From Flavobacterium sp. UBA5153 (GTDB lineage Bacteria > Bacteroidota > Bacteroidia > Flavobacteriales > Flavobacteriaceae), in assembly GCA_002413745.1 (NCBI GenBank), contig DHXP01000057.1, positions 26,439 through 90,438 on the forward strand: a stretch of 64,000 nt of DNA. Reading direction: 5' to 3'. The stretch's first letter is position 1. The number at the start of each line of letters is the position of its first letter. Under the pieces are notes generated by a model. It was not told where the DNA came from, did no database searches, and saw nothing but the letters and a program-made list of their open reading frames with translations. Shown here in pieces: positions 1 through 8,796 of the stretch. The position numbers and the translations under genes were made by a program.

Positions 1-1
1 A

Positions 2-1399
2 CAGAAAAAACGTTTGTCATTGGCGATTATTTTAATCAATCGTCCCGACTTGTTGATTCTGGATGAACCCACGAATCACTTGGACTTGGAGATGATTGAA
101 TGGTTGGAAAGCTATTTTTCCAAAGAAAATATCACCTTGTTTATGGTGACGCACGACCGTTTCTTCCTGGAACGTGTTTGCAACGAAATCATCGAACTCG
201 ACAACGGAAAAATATACCAATACAAAGGAAATTATTCGTATTATTTGGAGAAAAAAGAGGAACGAATCGCCTCCGAAAATTCGAGTGTGGACAAAGCCCA
301 AAACTTGTTCGTAAAAGAACTGGAATGGATGCGCCGCCAACCCAAAGCGCGTACTTGTAAAAGCAAATCGCGTCAGGATGATTTTTATGACATCAAGGAA
401 AAAGCACAAAGTCGCCGTCGTGAAAACGTGGTAGAACTCGAAATCAATATGGAACGAATGGGAAGCAAGATTATCGAGCTTCACAAGATTTCCAAAAAAT
501 TCAAAGAACACGTCATTTTAGACAATTTTAGTTTTGATTTTCAACGTGGTGAACGCATTGGAATCATTGGGAAAAACGGAACCGGAAAATCGACTTTTTT
601 GAATTTATTGACGGGAACTTTACCCTTAGATTCTGGAAAAGTAGTTGTTGGAGACACCATCAAAATGGGTTATTATACCCAAAGCGGCATCAACCCAAAA
701 CCGGGTCAGCGCGTGATTGATGTCATCAAGGAATACGGAGAATTTATTCCGTTGATGAAAGGCAGATTGATTTCGGCTTCACAATTGTTGGAGCGTTTTC
801 TTTTTGACAGCAAGAAACAATACGATTATGTAGAAAAACTGAGCGGTGGCGAGTTGAAACGTCTGTATTTATGTACGGTTTTAATCCAAAATCCGAACTT
901 CTTGATTCTGGATGAACCGACGAATGATTTGGATATTGTGACCTTGAATGTCTTGGAAAGTTTCCTTTTGGACTATCCAGGTTGTTTGCTGGTGGTTTCG
1001 CACGACCGTTATTTTATGGATAAAATCGTTGATAATTTGTTTGTTTTTAGAGGACAGGGCGAGATAGAAAATTTCCCAGGAAACTACTCTGATTTCAGGG
1101 CTTATGAAGACAGTGCCGATGTGGCCCAAAAAGAAGACAACAAAGCCGAAAAGAAAGACTGGAAACAAAACAATCCTACCGGGAATCTAACGTTCAACGA
1201 GCAAAAGGAATTCCAGAAAACCGAAAAAGAAATCAAGGATTTGGAAATCGAAAAAGCCAAAATCGAACAGTTATTTTCCGAAGGCAAAGTGGCCGATGGC
1301 GATATCGAGAAGAAAGCCAAAGAACTGGAAAACATCATCAATAAAATCGAAGAGAAAGAGGAAAGATGGTTTGAACTGAGTGCGAAGATAGAAGGCTAG
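2..1399 (+). CDS. ABC-F family ATPase (Uup-like), 5' end outside window
   Basis: Soluble ABC-F ATPase with two nucleotide-binding domains and no membrane part. The family acts on ribosomes or, for Uup, in nucleic-acid metabolism. The frame is open to the window edge, where QKKRLSLA, the end of the first ABC signature, is readable. The true start is therefore upstream, and the TTG at 14 is only an internal Leu codon. Visible in order: Walker B of domain 1 (LLILDEPTNHLD, about nt 50-88), an Arg/Lys-rich linker (about 340-430), Walker A of domain 2 (GKNGTGKST, about 571-597), the signature SGGE (about 841), Walker B (LILDEPTNDLD, about 903-933) and a charged C-terminal coiled coil (about 1195-1395) like the Uup C-terminal domain. 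The coiled coil favours Uup over Ettlerlike EttA forms. The family call is secure; the exact subfamily is inferred. Confidence 0.93.
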   Translation, partial: QKKRLSLAIILINRPDLLILDEPTNHLDLEMIEWLESYFSKENITLFMVTHDRFFLERVCNEIIELDNGKIYQYKGNYSYYLEKKEERIASENSSVDKAQNLFVKELEWMRRQPKARTCKSKSRQDDFYDIKEKAQSRRRENVVELEINMERMGSKIIELHKISKKFKEHVILDNFSFDFQRGERIGIIGKNGTGKSTFLNLLTGTLPLDSGKVVVGDTIKMGYYTQSGINPKPGQRVIDVIKEYGEFIPLMKGRLISASQLLERFLFDSKKQYDYVEKLSGGELKRLYLCTVLIQNPNFLILDEPTNDLDIVTLNVLESFLLDYPGCLLVVSHDRYFMDKIVDNLFVFRGQGEIENFPGNYSDFRAYEDSADVAQKEDNKAEKKDWKQNNPTGNLTFNEQKEFQKTEKEIKDLEIEKAKIEQLFSEGKVADGDIEKKAKELENIINKIEEKEERWFELSAKIEG

Positions 1400-1455
1400 T
1401 GTATCCTTTCGACGAAAGAAACTCTAATGCAATTTCATTAAGTCAAGGGTCTATT

Positions 1456-1553
1456 TGTCATTTCGACGAAGGAGACCCGAGCAAAGCGAACGGACGAAGT
1501 AAATCACATTAGTTGCTCTCGTTATGTGATTTCTCCCTTTGGTCGAAATGACA
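1456..1553. repeat. Dispersed imperfect palindrome, TGTCATTTCGA type
   Basis: The left arm TGTCATTTCGACGAAGGAGA (1456-1475) pairs imperfectly with 1530-1553. The interior carries CGAGCAAAGCGAAC and GTTGCTCTCGTTA. A sibling with the same interior words lies at 14275-14372. It fills much of the gap 1400-1796, where no gene is seen. Confidence 0.7.
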
Positions 1554-1612
1554 AAAAAACAACCCCAACATTTTCAGCGTTACCGCTAAAAATGTTGGGG
1601 TTGTTTTTTTTT
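1553..1612. terminator. Strong intrinsic terminator
   Basis: A stem of about 20 bp (arms 1553-1574 and 1588-1609, core CAACCCCAACATTTT) is followed by a T run. It is A-rich on the other side, so it could work in both directions. It ends the ABC-F transcript. Confidence 0.85.
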
Positions 1613-1742
1613 AGATAAAAAGACCATTTGATGATTTGTAAAGAATTATTTATATATTTGAAAATATATAAATACTAACGTTTATCAGACAAAGCGACCC
1701 AATTTAGGGATGACAAGTCGGATATCGTCAGACCAATCTACA

Positions 1743-1753
1743 TGTTAGCAACC
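1743..1753. repeat. Left inverted repeat flanking the aldo/keto reductase
   Basis: TGTTAGCAACC is the exact reverse complement of GGTTGCTAACA at 2656-2666. The pair brackets the aldo/keto reductase gene. Confidence 0.6.
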
Positions 1754-1796
1754 ATTTGACAAAACAAACCCAAATTAAGAAATTGACTAAAAAATT

Positions 1797-2639
1797 ATGA
1801 AAAAATTAATCTTAAATAATGGAAATAAAATACCGATAGTAGGCTTTGGAACCTATAAATCTAAGGAGCAAGAGGGAATTGAATCAGTCAGATGTGCTCT
1901 CTCCAATGGCTATCGTCTAATTGATACCGCAGCTATTTATGGGAATGAAGAAGTTGTTGGAAAAGGAATCAAAGCCAGCGGTGTTTCGAGGGAAGATCTT
2001 TTCATAACCACTAAATTATGGCGTGAAAGTTTAGGATATCAATCAACTAAAAAAGAATTTGAAAAATCCCTAAACAGACTTAATTTAGACTACATTGATT
2101 TATACTTAATACATTGGCCTGCAAATGCTAAAAACTACGTCAATTGGCAAAAAACCAATAGCGATACCTGGCGGGCAATGGAGGAATTACAAGCTGAAGG
2201 CAAAATCAAATCTATTGGTGTAAGTAATTTTTTTGAAGAACATTTAGAAGCTTTATTTCAAACAGCTAATTTGATTCCGTCAATTAATCAAATAGAATTT
2301 CATCCAGGTTATTGGCAACAAGAATTAGTAGAGTATTGCAAAAGACAAAACATAGTAGTTGAGTCATGGTCGCCTTTGGCAAGAGGCAAAGTATTTGGGA
2401 ATGAAGTATTGGAGGCAATCTCCAACAAACATAACAAATCTGTTTCACAAGTATGTCTGAGATGGATTATTCAACACGATGTAATTGTCATCCCAAAATC
2501 TACATCTCCCAAAAGAATTGAAGAAAATATCAATCTGTTCGATTTTGAATTATCTACAGAAGAAATGGAGTTAATCAACAACCTTCCAGAAATGGGTTTC
2601 AGCGGGGAATTGCCTAACATCTGGCCAGACAGGACTTGA
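1797..2639 (+). CDS. Aldo/keto reductase
   Basis: NAD(P)H-dependent cytosolic reductase of carbonyl compounds, 280 residues, full length for the family. The catalytic tetrad is intact: Asp43 and Tyr48 (LIDTAAIYGNE), Lys73 (TTKLW) and His106 (LYLIHWP). The C-terminal IPKSTSPKRI segment matches the cofactor-phosphate binding loop. It resembles 2,5-diketo-gluconate reductase-type enzymes, but the substrate cannot be read. The ATG follows an AT-rich leader. The gene stands alone between inverted repeats (1743-1753 and 2656-2666) and looks more AT-rich than the ABC-F gene before it, so it may have arrived as a discrete unit. Confidence 0.93.
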   Translation: MKKLILNNGNKIPIVGFGTYKSKEQEGIESVRCALSNGYRLIDTAAIYGNEEVVGKGIKASGVSREDLFITTKLWRESLGYQSTKKEFEKSLNRLNLDYIDLYLIHWPANAKNYVNWQKTNSDTWRAMEELQAEGKIKSIGVSNFFEEHLEALFQTANLIPSINQIEFHPGYWQQELVEYCKRQNIVVESWSPLARGKVFGNEVLEAISNKHNKSVSQVCLRWIIQHDVIVIPKSTSPKRIEENINLFDFELSTEEMELINNLPEMGFSGELPNIWPDRT

Positions 2640-2655
2640 GAAAACAAAAAAAAAC

Positions 2656-2666
2656 GGTTGCTAACA
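2656..2666. repeat. Right inverted repeat flanking the aldo/keto reductase
   Basis: GGTTGCTAACA, partner of 1743-1753. Further GTTAGCGC words follow at about 2732-2785 (AAGTTAGCGCA, CGGTTAGCGCAG), so the downstream spacer is itself repeat-like. Confidence 0.6.
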
Positions 2667-2840
2667 ATGCATATAAAAAATAGCGGATTATGTGCTAAAA
2701 CCAAAGTATAAAGATTAGTAACAAACCGAAAAGTTAGCGCATAAAAAGCCCGACCGCTCGGCTATGTCTCCACACGGTTAGCGCAGAATTGCATTCTGTG
2801 CCCACAAACACAAGCTCCAAACTTAAGCAAGCATCCCTAC

Positions 2841-2870
2841 TTTGTACCCAAACAAATTTTACTATATTTG
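2841..2870 (+). promoter_or_regulatory. Bacteroidota-type promoter of the FKBP lipoprotein gene
   Basis: TTTG (2841-2844), 18 bases, then TATATTTG (2863-2870), which fits TTTG-N17-23-TAnnTTTG. It overlaps an upstream in-frame ATG at 2842 and so rules that start out in favour of 2896. Confidence 0.75.
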
Positions 2871-2895
2871 CCATTCGAAAAAAAATCCATTTTCT

Positions 2896-3354
2896 ATGAA
2901 ACACCTCTTATCTGCACTACTAGCCTTGACTCTTTTTATTTCTTGTTCCAAAGATAAAGGAGCAAATATTGATTATGTTGCCAAAAACGAGCAAGAAATT
3001 AGTGCTTACATTACTAAAAATAATTTAACTGCACAAAGAAGCGATATCGGTTTGTATTATGTGATTAACGATCCAGGAACTGGGGTGCAACCTACTGCAA
3101 CGTCTAATGTAACCGTAGCCTATAAAGGCTATTTTACTAATGGAACCGTATTCGACCAAAGTAGTTCCGCAGGGGTTTCTTTTGGTTTGAATCAAGTTAT
3201 AAAAGGCTGGACAGAAGGCATTCCTTATTTTAAAACTGGAGGTAGCGGTATTCTTTTGGTACCGGCTAGTTTAGGGTATGGAAATAATGATTACAATGGT
3301 ATTCCTGGAGGCTCGGTACTTATTTTTGAGGTTAAACTAATTTCAGTGAATTAG
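2896..3354 (+). CDS. FKBP-type peptidyl-prolyl isomerase, lipoprotein
   Basis: Cis-trans prolyl isomerase of the cell envelope, 152 residues. The N-terminus is a lipoprotein signal (hydrophobic run, then LFISC with Cys17), so it should be membrane-anchored outside the cytoplasm. The FKBP fold covers about residues 55-152, with VAYKGYFTNGTVFD, the VIKGWTEGI hinge and the LVPASLGYG and GSVLIFEVKL strands, all family hallmarks. The start is placed at 2896 because an upstream in-frame ATG (2842) lies inside the promoter and would bury the signal peptide. It is monocistronic, with a terminator at 3445-3470. Confidence 0.93.
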   Translation: MKHLLSALLALTLFISCSKDKGANIDYVAKNEQEISAYITKNNLTAQRSDIGLYYVINDPGTGVQPTATSNVTVAYKGYFTNGTVFDQSSSAGVSFGLNQVIKGWTEGIPYFKTGGSGILLVPASLGYGNNDYNGIPGGSVLIFEVKLISVN

Positions 3355-3444
3355 GGGCAATAACCCCGATTGCTCGGATATACACAAATTATCTCGTGAA
3401 CGATAGCGCATTCTGTGCCAACAAACGAGAGCAGTAAAAACAAG

Positions 3445-3470
3445 CTACAACCTTAAAAAGTTGTAGTTTT
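3445..3470 (+). terminator. Intrinsic terminator after the FKBP gene
   Basis: CTACAAC (3445-3451) pairs with GTTGTAG (3460-3466), followed by TTTT. The rest of the gap 3355-3817 holds only a short palindrome (3521-3540, GTCCC...GGGAC) and no recognisable gene. Confidence 0.65.
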
Positions 3471-3520
3471 CTATTTAAAGTAGTTTGAAATTAATTGGAA
3501 TGTGCACTGATTGCACCCGA

Positions 3521-3540
3521 GTCCCAATAAATATCGGGAC
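3521..3540. repeat. Short imperfect palindrome GTCCCaATAAATATcGGGAC
   Basis: A 20-base inverted repeat related in core (TCCCGAT/ATCGGGA) to 26724-26741 and to an in-frame copy at 6528-6543. Confidence 0.5.
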
Positions 3541-3817
3541 GAACTGACGAAGTAAATCAGCGTTATTGGAGCCCTAGAGATATACGCGACGGTTCGCAAA
3601 AAGATGGTTTTTTGAGGCATATTTAGGGTCGGTTTTACAATTGAAGTAAAAAAAATCAATAAATAAAAAGGTTTCTTTAGAATAAAATTCTTAAATTTAT
3701 AATGGCTTTTATAGATTCTATTCCAATTTAGGGAAGGAAGATGATTATTGCCATTTCTGGTATTGAGCCAGTCAATTAACTTTGAGCATATTATTATTTA
3801 ACCAATACTTAGTTATC

Positions 3818-4261
3818 ATGGAAAATTTAAGTTTAAGACCAAAAGGTGATTTTACTTGGACTGCAGAATACCAACAGTTATATATCCTGACAGAACATTG
3901 GCAGTCGGATTTGCAATTTTATAAAGATGATTTGCAATTTTTGCATCATCTTATTGACAAATATTTCATTTGGCTAACCCATAAAGAAAACCTGGACGAA
4001 ATGAGAAATCTAGCATCAGGATTGTCTGAAATCAGCAAAAACTGTGATGGACTGCTTGAGAAAACGTCCAAACATCTGACCCATCTGGCCGAACTAATGG
4101 ATGATCCTTTTAAATATGATTCCCATAAATTCAGAAGTGAGCATGAGGAATTAGAAAATGAGATTGCGTCCTTTATCAAAAATTTCTGGAAAATCAAAAA
4201 GGAAACCTTTGCTGTTTCGGAACAGGTTATCGAAAAAGAAGTTAAAAGGCTAAACCCTTAG
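3818..4261 (+). CDS. Hypothetical helical protein
   Basis: Unrecognised 147-residue protein. It is predicted almost entirely alpha-helical, with heptad-like stretches (about 25-60 and 95-140), no signal peptide and no membrane segment. Charged residues dominate, so it is probably a cytosolic oligomer. The ATG at 3818 is preferred: a TAACTTTG box (3777-3784) lies about 33 bases upstream and overlaps the alternative TTG start at 3782. It converges with the SDR-like gene and shares the terminator at 4366-4404. Base composition is unremarkable. No function is assigned. Confidence 0.7.
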   Translation: MENLSLRPKGDFTWTAEYQQLYILTEHWQSDLQFYKDDLQFLHHLIDKYFIWLTHKENLDEMRNLASGLSEISKNCDGLLEKTSKHLTHLAELMDDPFKYDSHKFRSEHEELENEIASFIKNFWKIKKETFAVSEQVIEKEVKRLNP

Positions 4262-4365
4262 ACTGTTATAACCTCCCAATTGTGAGAAGTATTCATCGGG
4301 AATACTCTTCGATAGTCTCGCATCTGTGTGAAGTACCCGACTTCGTACCCTCAAACGAGAGTAAT

Positions 4366-4404
4366 AAAAAACCACAACAAAATTTAATTCTGTTGTGGTT
4401 TTCC
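4366..4404. terminator. Bidirectional intrinsic terminator
   Basis: AAAACCACAACA pairs with TGTTGTGGTTTT (arms about 4368-4379 and 4391-4402). It lies between convergent genes ending at 4261 (+) and 4425 (-). Confidence 0.8.
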
Positions 4405-4424
4405 ATTATATAAAATCATAGTTT

Positions 4425-5978
4425 TTACCAAGGAATCGGATTGTAATCTTTCAAAAACTTTCCGCACCAATGTTTTCCGGTATTGATTCCGTCAAACAAG
4501 GGATCCATAACCCGTGCTGCGCCATCAACAATATCCAAAGGTGGCTGGAAATCTTCTTCTTCCTGTTTCCTTTTGGCCAATTCTGCGGGATCTTCGTCGG
4601 TTACCCAACCCGTATCGACCGCATTCATAAAAATTCCATCTTTCGCCAAAGTTCCTGAAGCGGTATGTGTCAACATATTCAGGGCGGCTTTCGCCATATT
4701 GGTATGCGGATGGCGGTCTTCCTTGAAAAAACGATGAAACTTCCCTTCCATTGCCGAAACATTGATGATGTGTTTTTGTCCCGTGTTGTCTTTCTTCATC
4801 ACTTCCGAAAGGCGGTTACACAAAACAAAAGGCGCCACCGAATTTACGAGTTGCACTTCGATCATTTCAGTTGTTTCAATTTGTCCGAGTTTTAATCTCC
4901 AGCTGTTGGTTTTTCGCAAATCTACTTGCTGCAAATCGGCATCGAGTTCCCCTTCCGGAAAAACCTCTTTCGCCACCAGCGCATTATCAAAACTATAAGG
5001 AATCTGGGATAATTTGGCGGAAGCCCGCAAACCAATTCCGGGTTCCGGTCCGTGCCAAGTCACCGGCATATTTTCATTGGATGAAAAACCTGTTGTCAAT
5101 ACTTTTAATTCATCCAAACAATTGGTGTGATCCAACAATAATTCCTGCACTTCTTTGGGCAAAGAAGCAATTGGCAGTTCTTCGTTTTCCATTAAATGCG
5201 AATAAAAACCGGCTGGTCGTCTCACGGTTTGCGCTGCGTTATTGATAAGAATGTCCAAACGTTCATATTTTTGCTCAATAAAATTGCAAAAAATCTCCAC
5301 ACTGGGAATATGTCGCAAATCCAATCCGTGGATTTTTAGGCGATGCTTCCATTCCAGGAAATCATCTTCTTTGGAAAACCGCAAAGCTGAATCCACCGGA
5401 AACCGAGTTGTTGCAATAACGGTTGCTCCGCCACGCAAAAGCATCAGAGTAATGTGGTATCCAATTTTTAATCGAGAGCCCGTTATCACTGCAATTTGTC
5501 CCTTTACGTCTGCCGTTTGAAAACGTTTGGCGTAATTAAAATCGCCACAATCGGTACACATTGTGTCGTAAAAGTGGTGCATTTTGGTAAACTCTGTTTT
5601 GCATACGTAACAATTTCTGGGTTTTTCTAGTTCCAACTGCTCTTTATTAACCAAATCGTGTGAAGCCAGTAATTTTGGTGCAACAAAAACACTTGCTTCA
5701 CGGGCATAACGTATTCCGGTTTCCTTGCGGGCGGTTTTGTCCCTTTTTTCCATTTTGCGTTTGGCGGCTACTTTTCCGTCCTTTTTTCTGCGGGAAAACT
5801 CATCCCGATCTGGTCTGGAAAACATCCCTGCCGCTTTGAGTAATTCGGTTCTTTGTTCTTTTGGGATATCAAATATTTGGCCTGTATCCGCATTCAATTG
5901 TGCCAAAATGGCGATACATCGGTCAATTTCTGCCGAAGTTATGGCACTCTTATTCTCTATTCCTTCCGTCATCATCAT
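4425..5978 (-). CDS. SDR-like Rossmann protein with N-terminal four-Cys site
   Basis: A 517-residue protein related to short-chain dehydrogenases. Residues 1-100 are charged and helical. Cys123-x2-Cys126 and Cys141-x2-Cys144 make a probable zinc ribbon. A Rossmann domain follows, with the Gly-poor nucleotide loop [10 protein letters not shown] (166-175) and the NNAA motif (246-249). Near the active site Ser408 (INVSA) and Lys430 are present, but the position four before that Lys is Thr426 (HTNMAK), not the usual Tyr. Ordinary SDRs have about 250 residues, so this is roughly double. It may be a catalytically altered or non-enzymatic SDR; the substrate is unknown. Three ATG codons stand in tandem at the start, and a TATATTTG box lies at 6019-6026 on this strand. 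Confidence 0.85.
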   Translation of the reverse strand: MMMTEGIENKSAITSAEIDRCIAILAQLNADTGQIFDIPKEQRTELLKAAGMFSRPDRDEFSRRKKDGKVAAKRKMEKRDKTARKETGIRYAREASVFVAPKLLASHDLVNKEQLELEKPRNCYVCKTEFTKMHHFYDTMCTDCGDFNYAKRFQTADVKGQIAVITGSRLKIGYHITLMLLRGGATVIATTRFPVDSALRFSKEDDFLEWKHRLKIHGLDLRHIPSVEIFCNFIEQKYERLDILINNAAQTVRRPAGFYSHLMENEELPIASLPKEVQELLLDHTNCLDELKVLTTGFSSNENMPVTWHGPEPGIGLRASAKLSQIPYSFDNALVAKEVFPEGELDADLQQVDLRKTNSWRLKLGQIETTEMIEVQLVNSVAPFVLCNRLSEVMKKDNTGQKHIINVSAMEGKFHRFFKEDRHPHTNMAKAALNMLTHTASGTLAKDGIFMNAVDTGWVTDEDPAELAKRKQEEEDFQPPLDIVDGAARVMDPLFDGINTGKHWCGKFLKDYNPIPW

Positions 5979-6018
5979 AAAAAATCAATATTATTTTTGG
6001 TCAAAATACCCAAGGGCA

Positions 6019-6026
6019 CAAATATA
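6019..6026 (-). promoter_or_regulatory. -7 box TATATTTG of the SDR-like gene
   Basis: Reads TATATTTG on the minus strand about 40 bases before the start. The matching -33 element is weak (TTTT 19 bases upstream). Confidence 0.5.
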
Positions 6027-6152
6027 GTCTTTAAAGTGAGATGTGAAAAGTGAATAGCGCGAAGCGTAATACCTGGATTCTCACTATTCACTTCTCACTA
6101 ATCACGCCTTATGACTTTTTCGTATCTTCGTGCCTTCTTTTCAAAAAGCCTT

Positions 6153-6944
6153 ATGTTATTCCAAATAAAATCCTATCTAAAATTCCTCTGGAAATCCAAA
6201 AATGAACACGGAGTGCATTCGCCATTTGTGTTTAATCTGGTGACGAAATGTTTTTATGACAGAAAACCAAAACCGGAATACCCAATTTTAAAAAACTATC
6301 GGAATTCGCTTTTAGAAAATAAGAACACGATTGAAGTAACCGATTTTGGTGCAGGTTCCAAAGTTTTCAAATCCAATACAAGACAAATTGCCCAGATTGC
6401 CAAAACCGCCGGAATTATCCGAAAACGTGCCGAATTGTTGTTTCGAATTGTCAATTATTTTCAGCCAGAAAGCATTCTGGAAATAGGAACTTCATTAGGA
6501 TTAGCAACTTCTGCCCTAGCCTTGGGATCCCGAAGTCTCGGGACAAAAGCAAAAATAATTACACTCGAAGGTTGTCCAGAAACGGCAAAAACAGCTCAGG
6601 ATCATTTCGGAAAATTTGGTTTAGCCAATGTAAATTCCGTTGTAACCGAATTCAATAGTTATTTGAGCAACTTTAAACCTCAAACTTTAAACTTTAAACT
6701 CATCTACTTCGACGGCAACCATTCAAAAACCGCCACTTTAGATTATTTTGAGCTTTTATTGCCCACAATTACTAATGATTCCGTTTGGATTTTTGATGAT
6801 ATTCATTGGTCAAAAGATATGGAAGAAGCTTGGGAAATCATAAAAACCCATCCAAAAGTAACCGTAACGATCGATACTTTTCAGTGGGGATTGGTGTTTT
6901 TTAGAAGAGAACAACCCAAAGAACATTTTGTGATTCGGGTGTAA
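6153..6944 (+). CDS. Class I SAM-dependent methyltransferase
   Basis: About 263 residues from the preferred ATG at 6153. The earlier ATG at 6111 lies upstream of a TATCTTCG promoter-like box at 6123-6130. It has a Rossmann methyltransferase fold: ILEIGTSLGLATSAL (glycine-rich SAM loop), ITLEGCPE (acidic residue ending strand 2), LIYFDGNH (strand 4) and VWIFDDIHWS. The pattern is like O-methyltransferase family 3 proteins. The conserved HGVHSPFVF segment near the N-terminus marks a Bacteroidota family. The substrate is unknown. A small palindrome (TCCCGA at 6528-6533, TCGGGA at 6538-6543) sits in frame and encodes GSRSLGTK between two core strands, which looks like a repeat insertion. It converges on the terminator at about 6943-6975. 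Confidence 0.88.
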   Translation: MLFQIKSYLKFLWKSKNEHGVHSPFVFNLVTKCFYDRKPKPEYPILKNYRNSLLENKNTIEVTDFGAGSKVFKSNTRQIAQIAKTAGIIRKRAELLFRIVNYFQPESILEIGTSLGLATSALALGSRSLGTKAKIITLEGCPETAKTAQDHFGKFGLANVNSVVTEFNSYLSNFKPQTLNFKLIYFDGNHSKTATLDYFELLLPTITNDSVWIFDDIHWSKDMEEAWEIIKTHPKVTVTIDTFQWGLVFFRREQPKEHFVIRV

Positions 6945-6975
6945 AAAAAAACGACAGCCATTGCTGACTGTCATT
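6943..6975 (-). terminator. Intrinsic terminator, mainly for the minus strand
   Basis: GACAG (6953-6957) pairs with CTGTC (6968-6972), with inner AGCcattGCT pairing. On the minus strand it is followed by a long T run. It ends the lipoprotein gene at 6997. Confidence 0.7.
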
Positions 6976-6996
6976 TCTCCTTAAATTAGTATTTAT

Positions 6997-7671
6997 TTAT
7001 TGTTTTGCTTTTTTCATTTCGGCTGATTTGGCTCCTATTCTGTTGATTTTAAACATGGGCGCAAATTTGAATTTTATAGACGCAATTTTACCATTATCTT
7101 CAGAGGACAAACCTTCTTTTTCAACTGTGTTTTTTCTGCTATCTAATCCTTCATACAACACCTTTACTTCATCATAATCTTCTCTCGAAAAATTATTTTT
7201 ATTGTCTTTATACGATTGAAAAAAAGCATCGTATACTTTCAAAATATTATTTTTATTTACCCAACTAAAATTCATATCATCACCTACTTTTCCTTCGCCA
7301 AAAAGAATATTTCTTAATTTTTGTTTTGGTCCAACAGCAACAACAACCGTTTTTTGGGCAATCCTATCGGCTTCTACTTTCGCTTTTAGTTCGGCATATT
7401 TAGCTCTACTTGCATTGATTTTTTCTTGTGCTTTGTCAGCATCTTTTAAATTTGCAAGAGCGGCATCGGCTTCACTACTTCTCATTTCATAAGAAGCATT
7501 AATTGCCACCCAATTTTGTTTAGCATCCTGAGCAGGAATATTTCCTAATGAATCTACATAAACGACGTAGGTGTTAACCTTTTTCTCTGCCTGTGTTTCT
7601 TTCTCATCCTTACAAGATGTAAATCCTAAAGCGACTACCGCTATTCCTAAAAATAATTTTGAACTTTTCAT
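6997..7671 (-). CDS. Hypothetical lipoprotein
   Basis: Unrecognised 224-residue protein. Its N-terminus is a lipoprotein signal (LGIAVVALGFTSC, Cys20), so it should be anchored in the envelope. Residues about 60-110 are Ala/Lys/Glu-rich and predicted helical, probably coiled coil. The rest is mixed with no known motif. It is monocistronic, transcribed away from the LolD-like gene and ended by the stem-loop at 6943-6975. No functional hint comes from its neighbours. Confidence 0.8.
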   Translation of the reverse strand: MKSSKLFLGIAVVALGFTSCKDEKETQAEKKVNTYVVYVDSLGNIPAQDAKQNWVAINASYEMRSSEADAALANLKDADKAQEKINASRAKYAELKAKVEADRIAQKTVVVAVGPKQKLRNILFGEGKVGDDMNFSWVNKNNILKVYDAFFQSYKDNKNNFSREDYDEVKVLYEGLDSRKNTVEKEGLSSEDNGKIASIKFKFAPMFKINRIGAKSAEMKKAKQ

Positions 7672-7965
7672 AATTTTATGGTTTTAAATATTATTTAAGT
7701 AAATGTAATTCAACAATATAGCTATTCAATTTTAATCCAAAAATTATGAAACAAATCAAATTAATTGTGAAACAAAACAGTCTTTAATTGCTTTTTAGCT
7801 ACAATTAAAATAAAATCAATCCTTATTTTTCATTCAAAAAACCCATTCCAATTGCTGCAAGGCATATTTTAAAAATAACACTTTGTAACAAAAATCTATT
7901 TTAAACTACTTATGATTAATTCAAAAGTCTTTTGTACTTTTAAAATCTAAAAAATTCTATTTCAA

Positions 7966-8652
7966 ATGTCAAAACCATTAATAAAAATAACCAACATCAA
8001 GCGTGATTTTGTTCTAGGTGACGAAATCGTTTATGTGCTAAAAGGCATTGATTTAGAAATAAACAAAGGCGAATATGTAGCGCTTATGGGGCCTTCTGGG
8101 TCAGGAAAATCAACTTTAATGAACCTTTTGGGATGTTTGGACACGCCCACTTCCGGAACCTATATTTTGAACGGAAAAGACGTGAGTCAGATGCACGATG
8201 ATGAATTGGCCGAAATTCGCAATAAAGAAATAGGTTTTGTTTTCCAAACTTTCAACCTTTTGCCAAGAACGACCGCATTAGACAACGTCGCCTTACCGTT
8301 GATTTATGCAGGATTTTCTAAATCCGAAAGAAAAGCGAGAGCCATCAAGGTCTTGGAACAGGTAAATTTAGGAGACCGAATGGATCACCAGCCCAACCAA
8401 CTTTCCGGCGGGCAACGTCAACGTGTGGCCATTGCAAGAGCGTTGGTAAACAATCCATCCATTATTTTAGCCGATGAACCCACGGGAAATTTGGACAGTA
8501 AAACATCCGAAGAAATCATGAAACTTTTTGTAGACATTCATAGCAACGGCAATACCATAATTGTTGTTACCCACGAGGAAGAAATTGCAGCTTATGCCCA
8601 TAGAATCATCCGTTTGCGTGACGGAATGATCGAGAGTGACACCACTAAATAA
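7966..8652 (+). CDS. ABC transporter ATPase, LolD/MacB type
   Basis: Stand-alone ABC ATPase of 228 residues, the usual length for LolD/MacB-class proteins, which power lipoprotein release or efflux together with FtsX-like permeases. All motifs are intact: Walker [10 protein letters not shown] (42-50), Q-loop ([10 protein letters not shown]), signature LSGGQRQR (146-153), Walker B IILADE (166-171), D-loop and the switch His in VVTHEEE. No permease gene is adjacent, so its partner is elsewhere. The ATG starts a 40-base AT-rich leader. A stem-loop at 8687-8725 follows. Confidence 0.92.
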   Translation: MSKPLIKITNIKRDFVLGDEIVYVLKGIDLEINKGEYVALMGPSGSGKSTLMNLLGCLDTPTSGTYILNGKDVSQMHDDELAEIRNKEIGFVFQTFNLLPRTTALDNVALPLIYAGFSKSERKARAIKVLEQVNLGDRMDHQPNQLSGGQRQRVAIARALVNNPSIILADEPTGNLDSKTSEEIMKLFVDIHSNGNTIIVVTHEEEIAAYAHRIIRLRDGMIESDTTK

Positions 8653-8686
8653 TTTTTTTCGGGAGCTATTTCCGCCTTTCCACTTG

Positions 8687-8725
8687 TATCTTTTTCTTTT
8701 TTTAAAGAAAAAAAAGAAAAAGGAT
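8687..8725 (+). terminator. A/T-rich hairpin after the LolD-like gene
   Basis: TATCTTTTTCTTTTTTT pairs with AAAGAAAAAAAAGAAAAAGGATA. The flanks (CGGGAGCTATTTCC before, ACCGTTTCAATCCGGGCT after) look like parts of a larger dispersed element. Confidence 0.55.
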
Positions 8726-8796
8726 ACCGTTTCAATCCGGGCTAAAAAAATCGTTTTCAAAACAAAATTCATTAATTTACTATATCCTATTTCAAA

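Noticed and set aside
32-511. Long antisense frames over the ABC-F, secA, purM and glutamine synthetase genes
   Set aside because: They are mirror frames of strongly conserved coding sequence with no independent start signals.
2656-2790. Integron attC site after the aldo/keto reductase
   Set aside because: GTTAGC words are present, but the full set of attC core sites and an integron integrase could not be identified.
2842-2895. N-terminal extension of the FKBP lipoprotein from an upstream ATG
   Set aside because: The ATG lies inside the promoter and would hide the lipoprotein signal.
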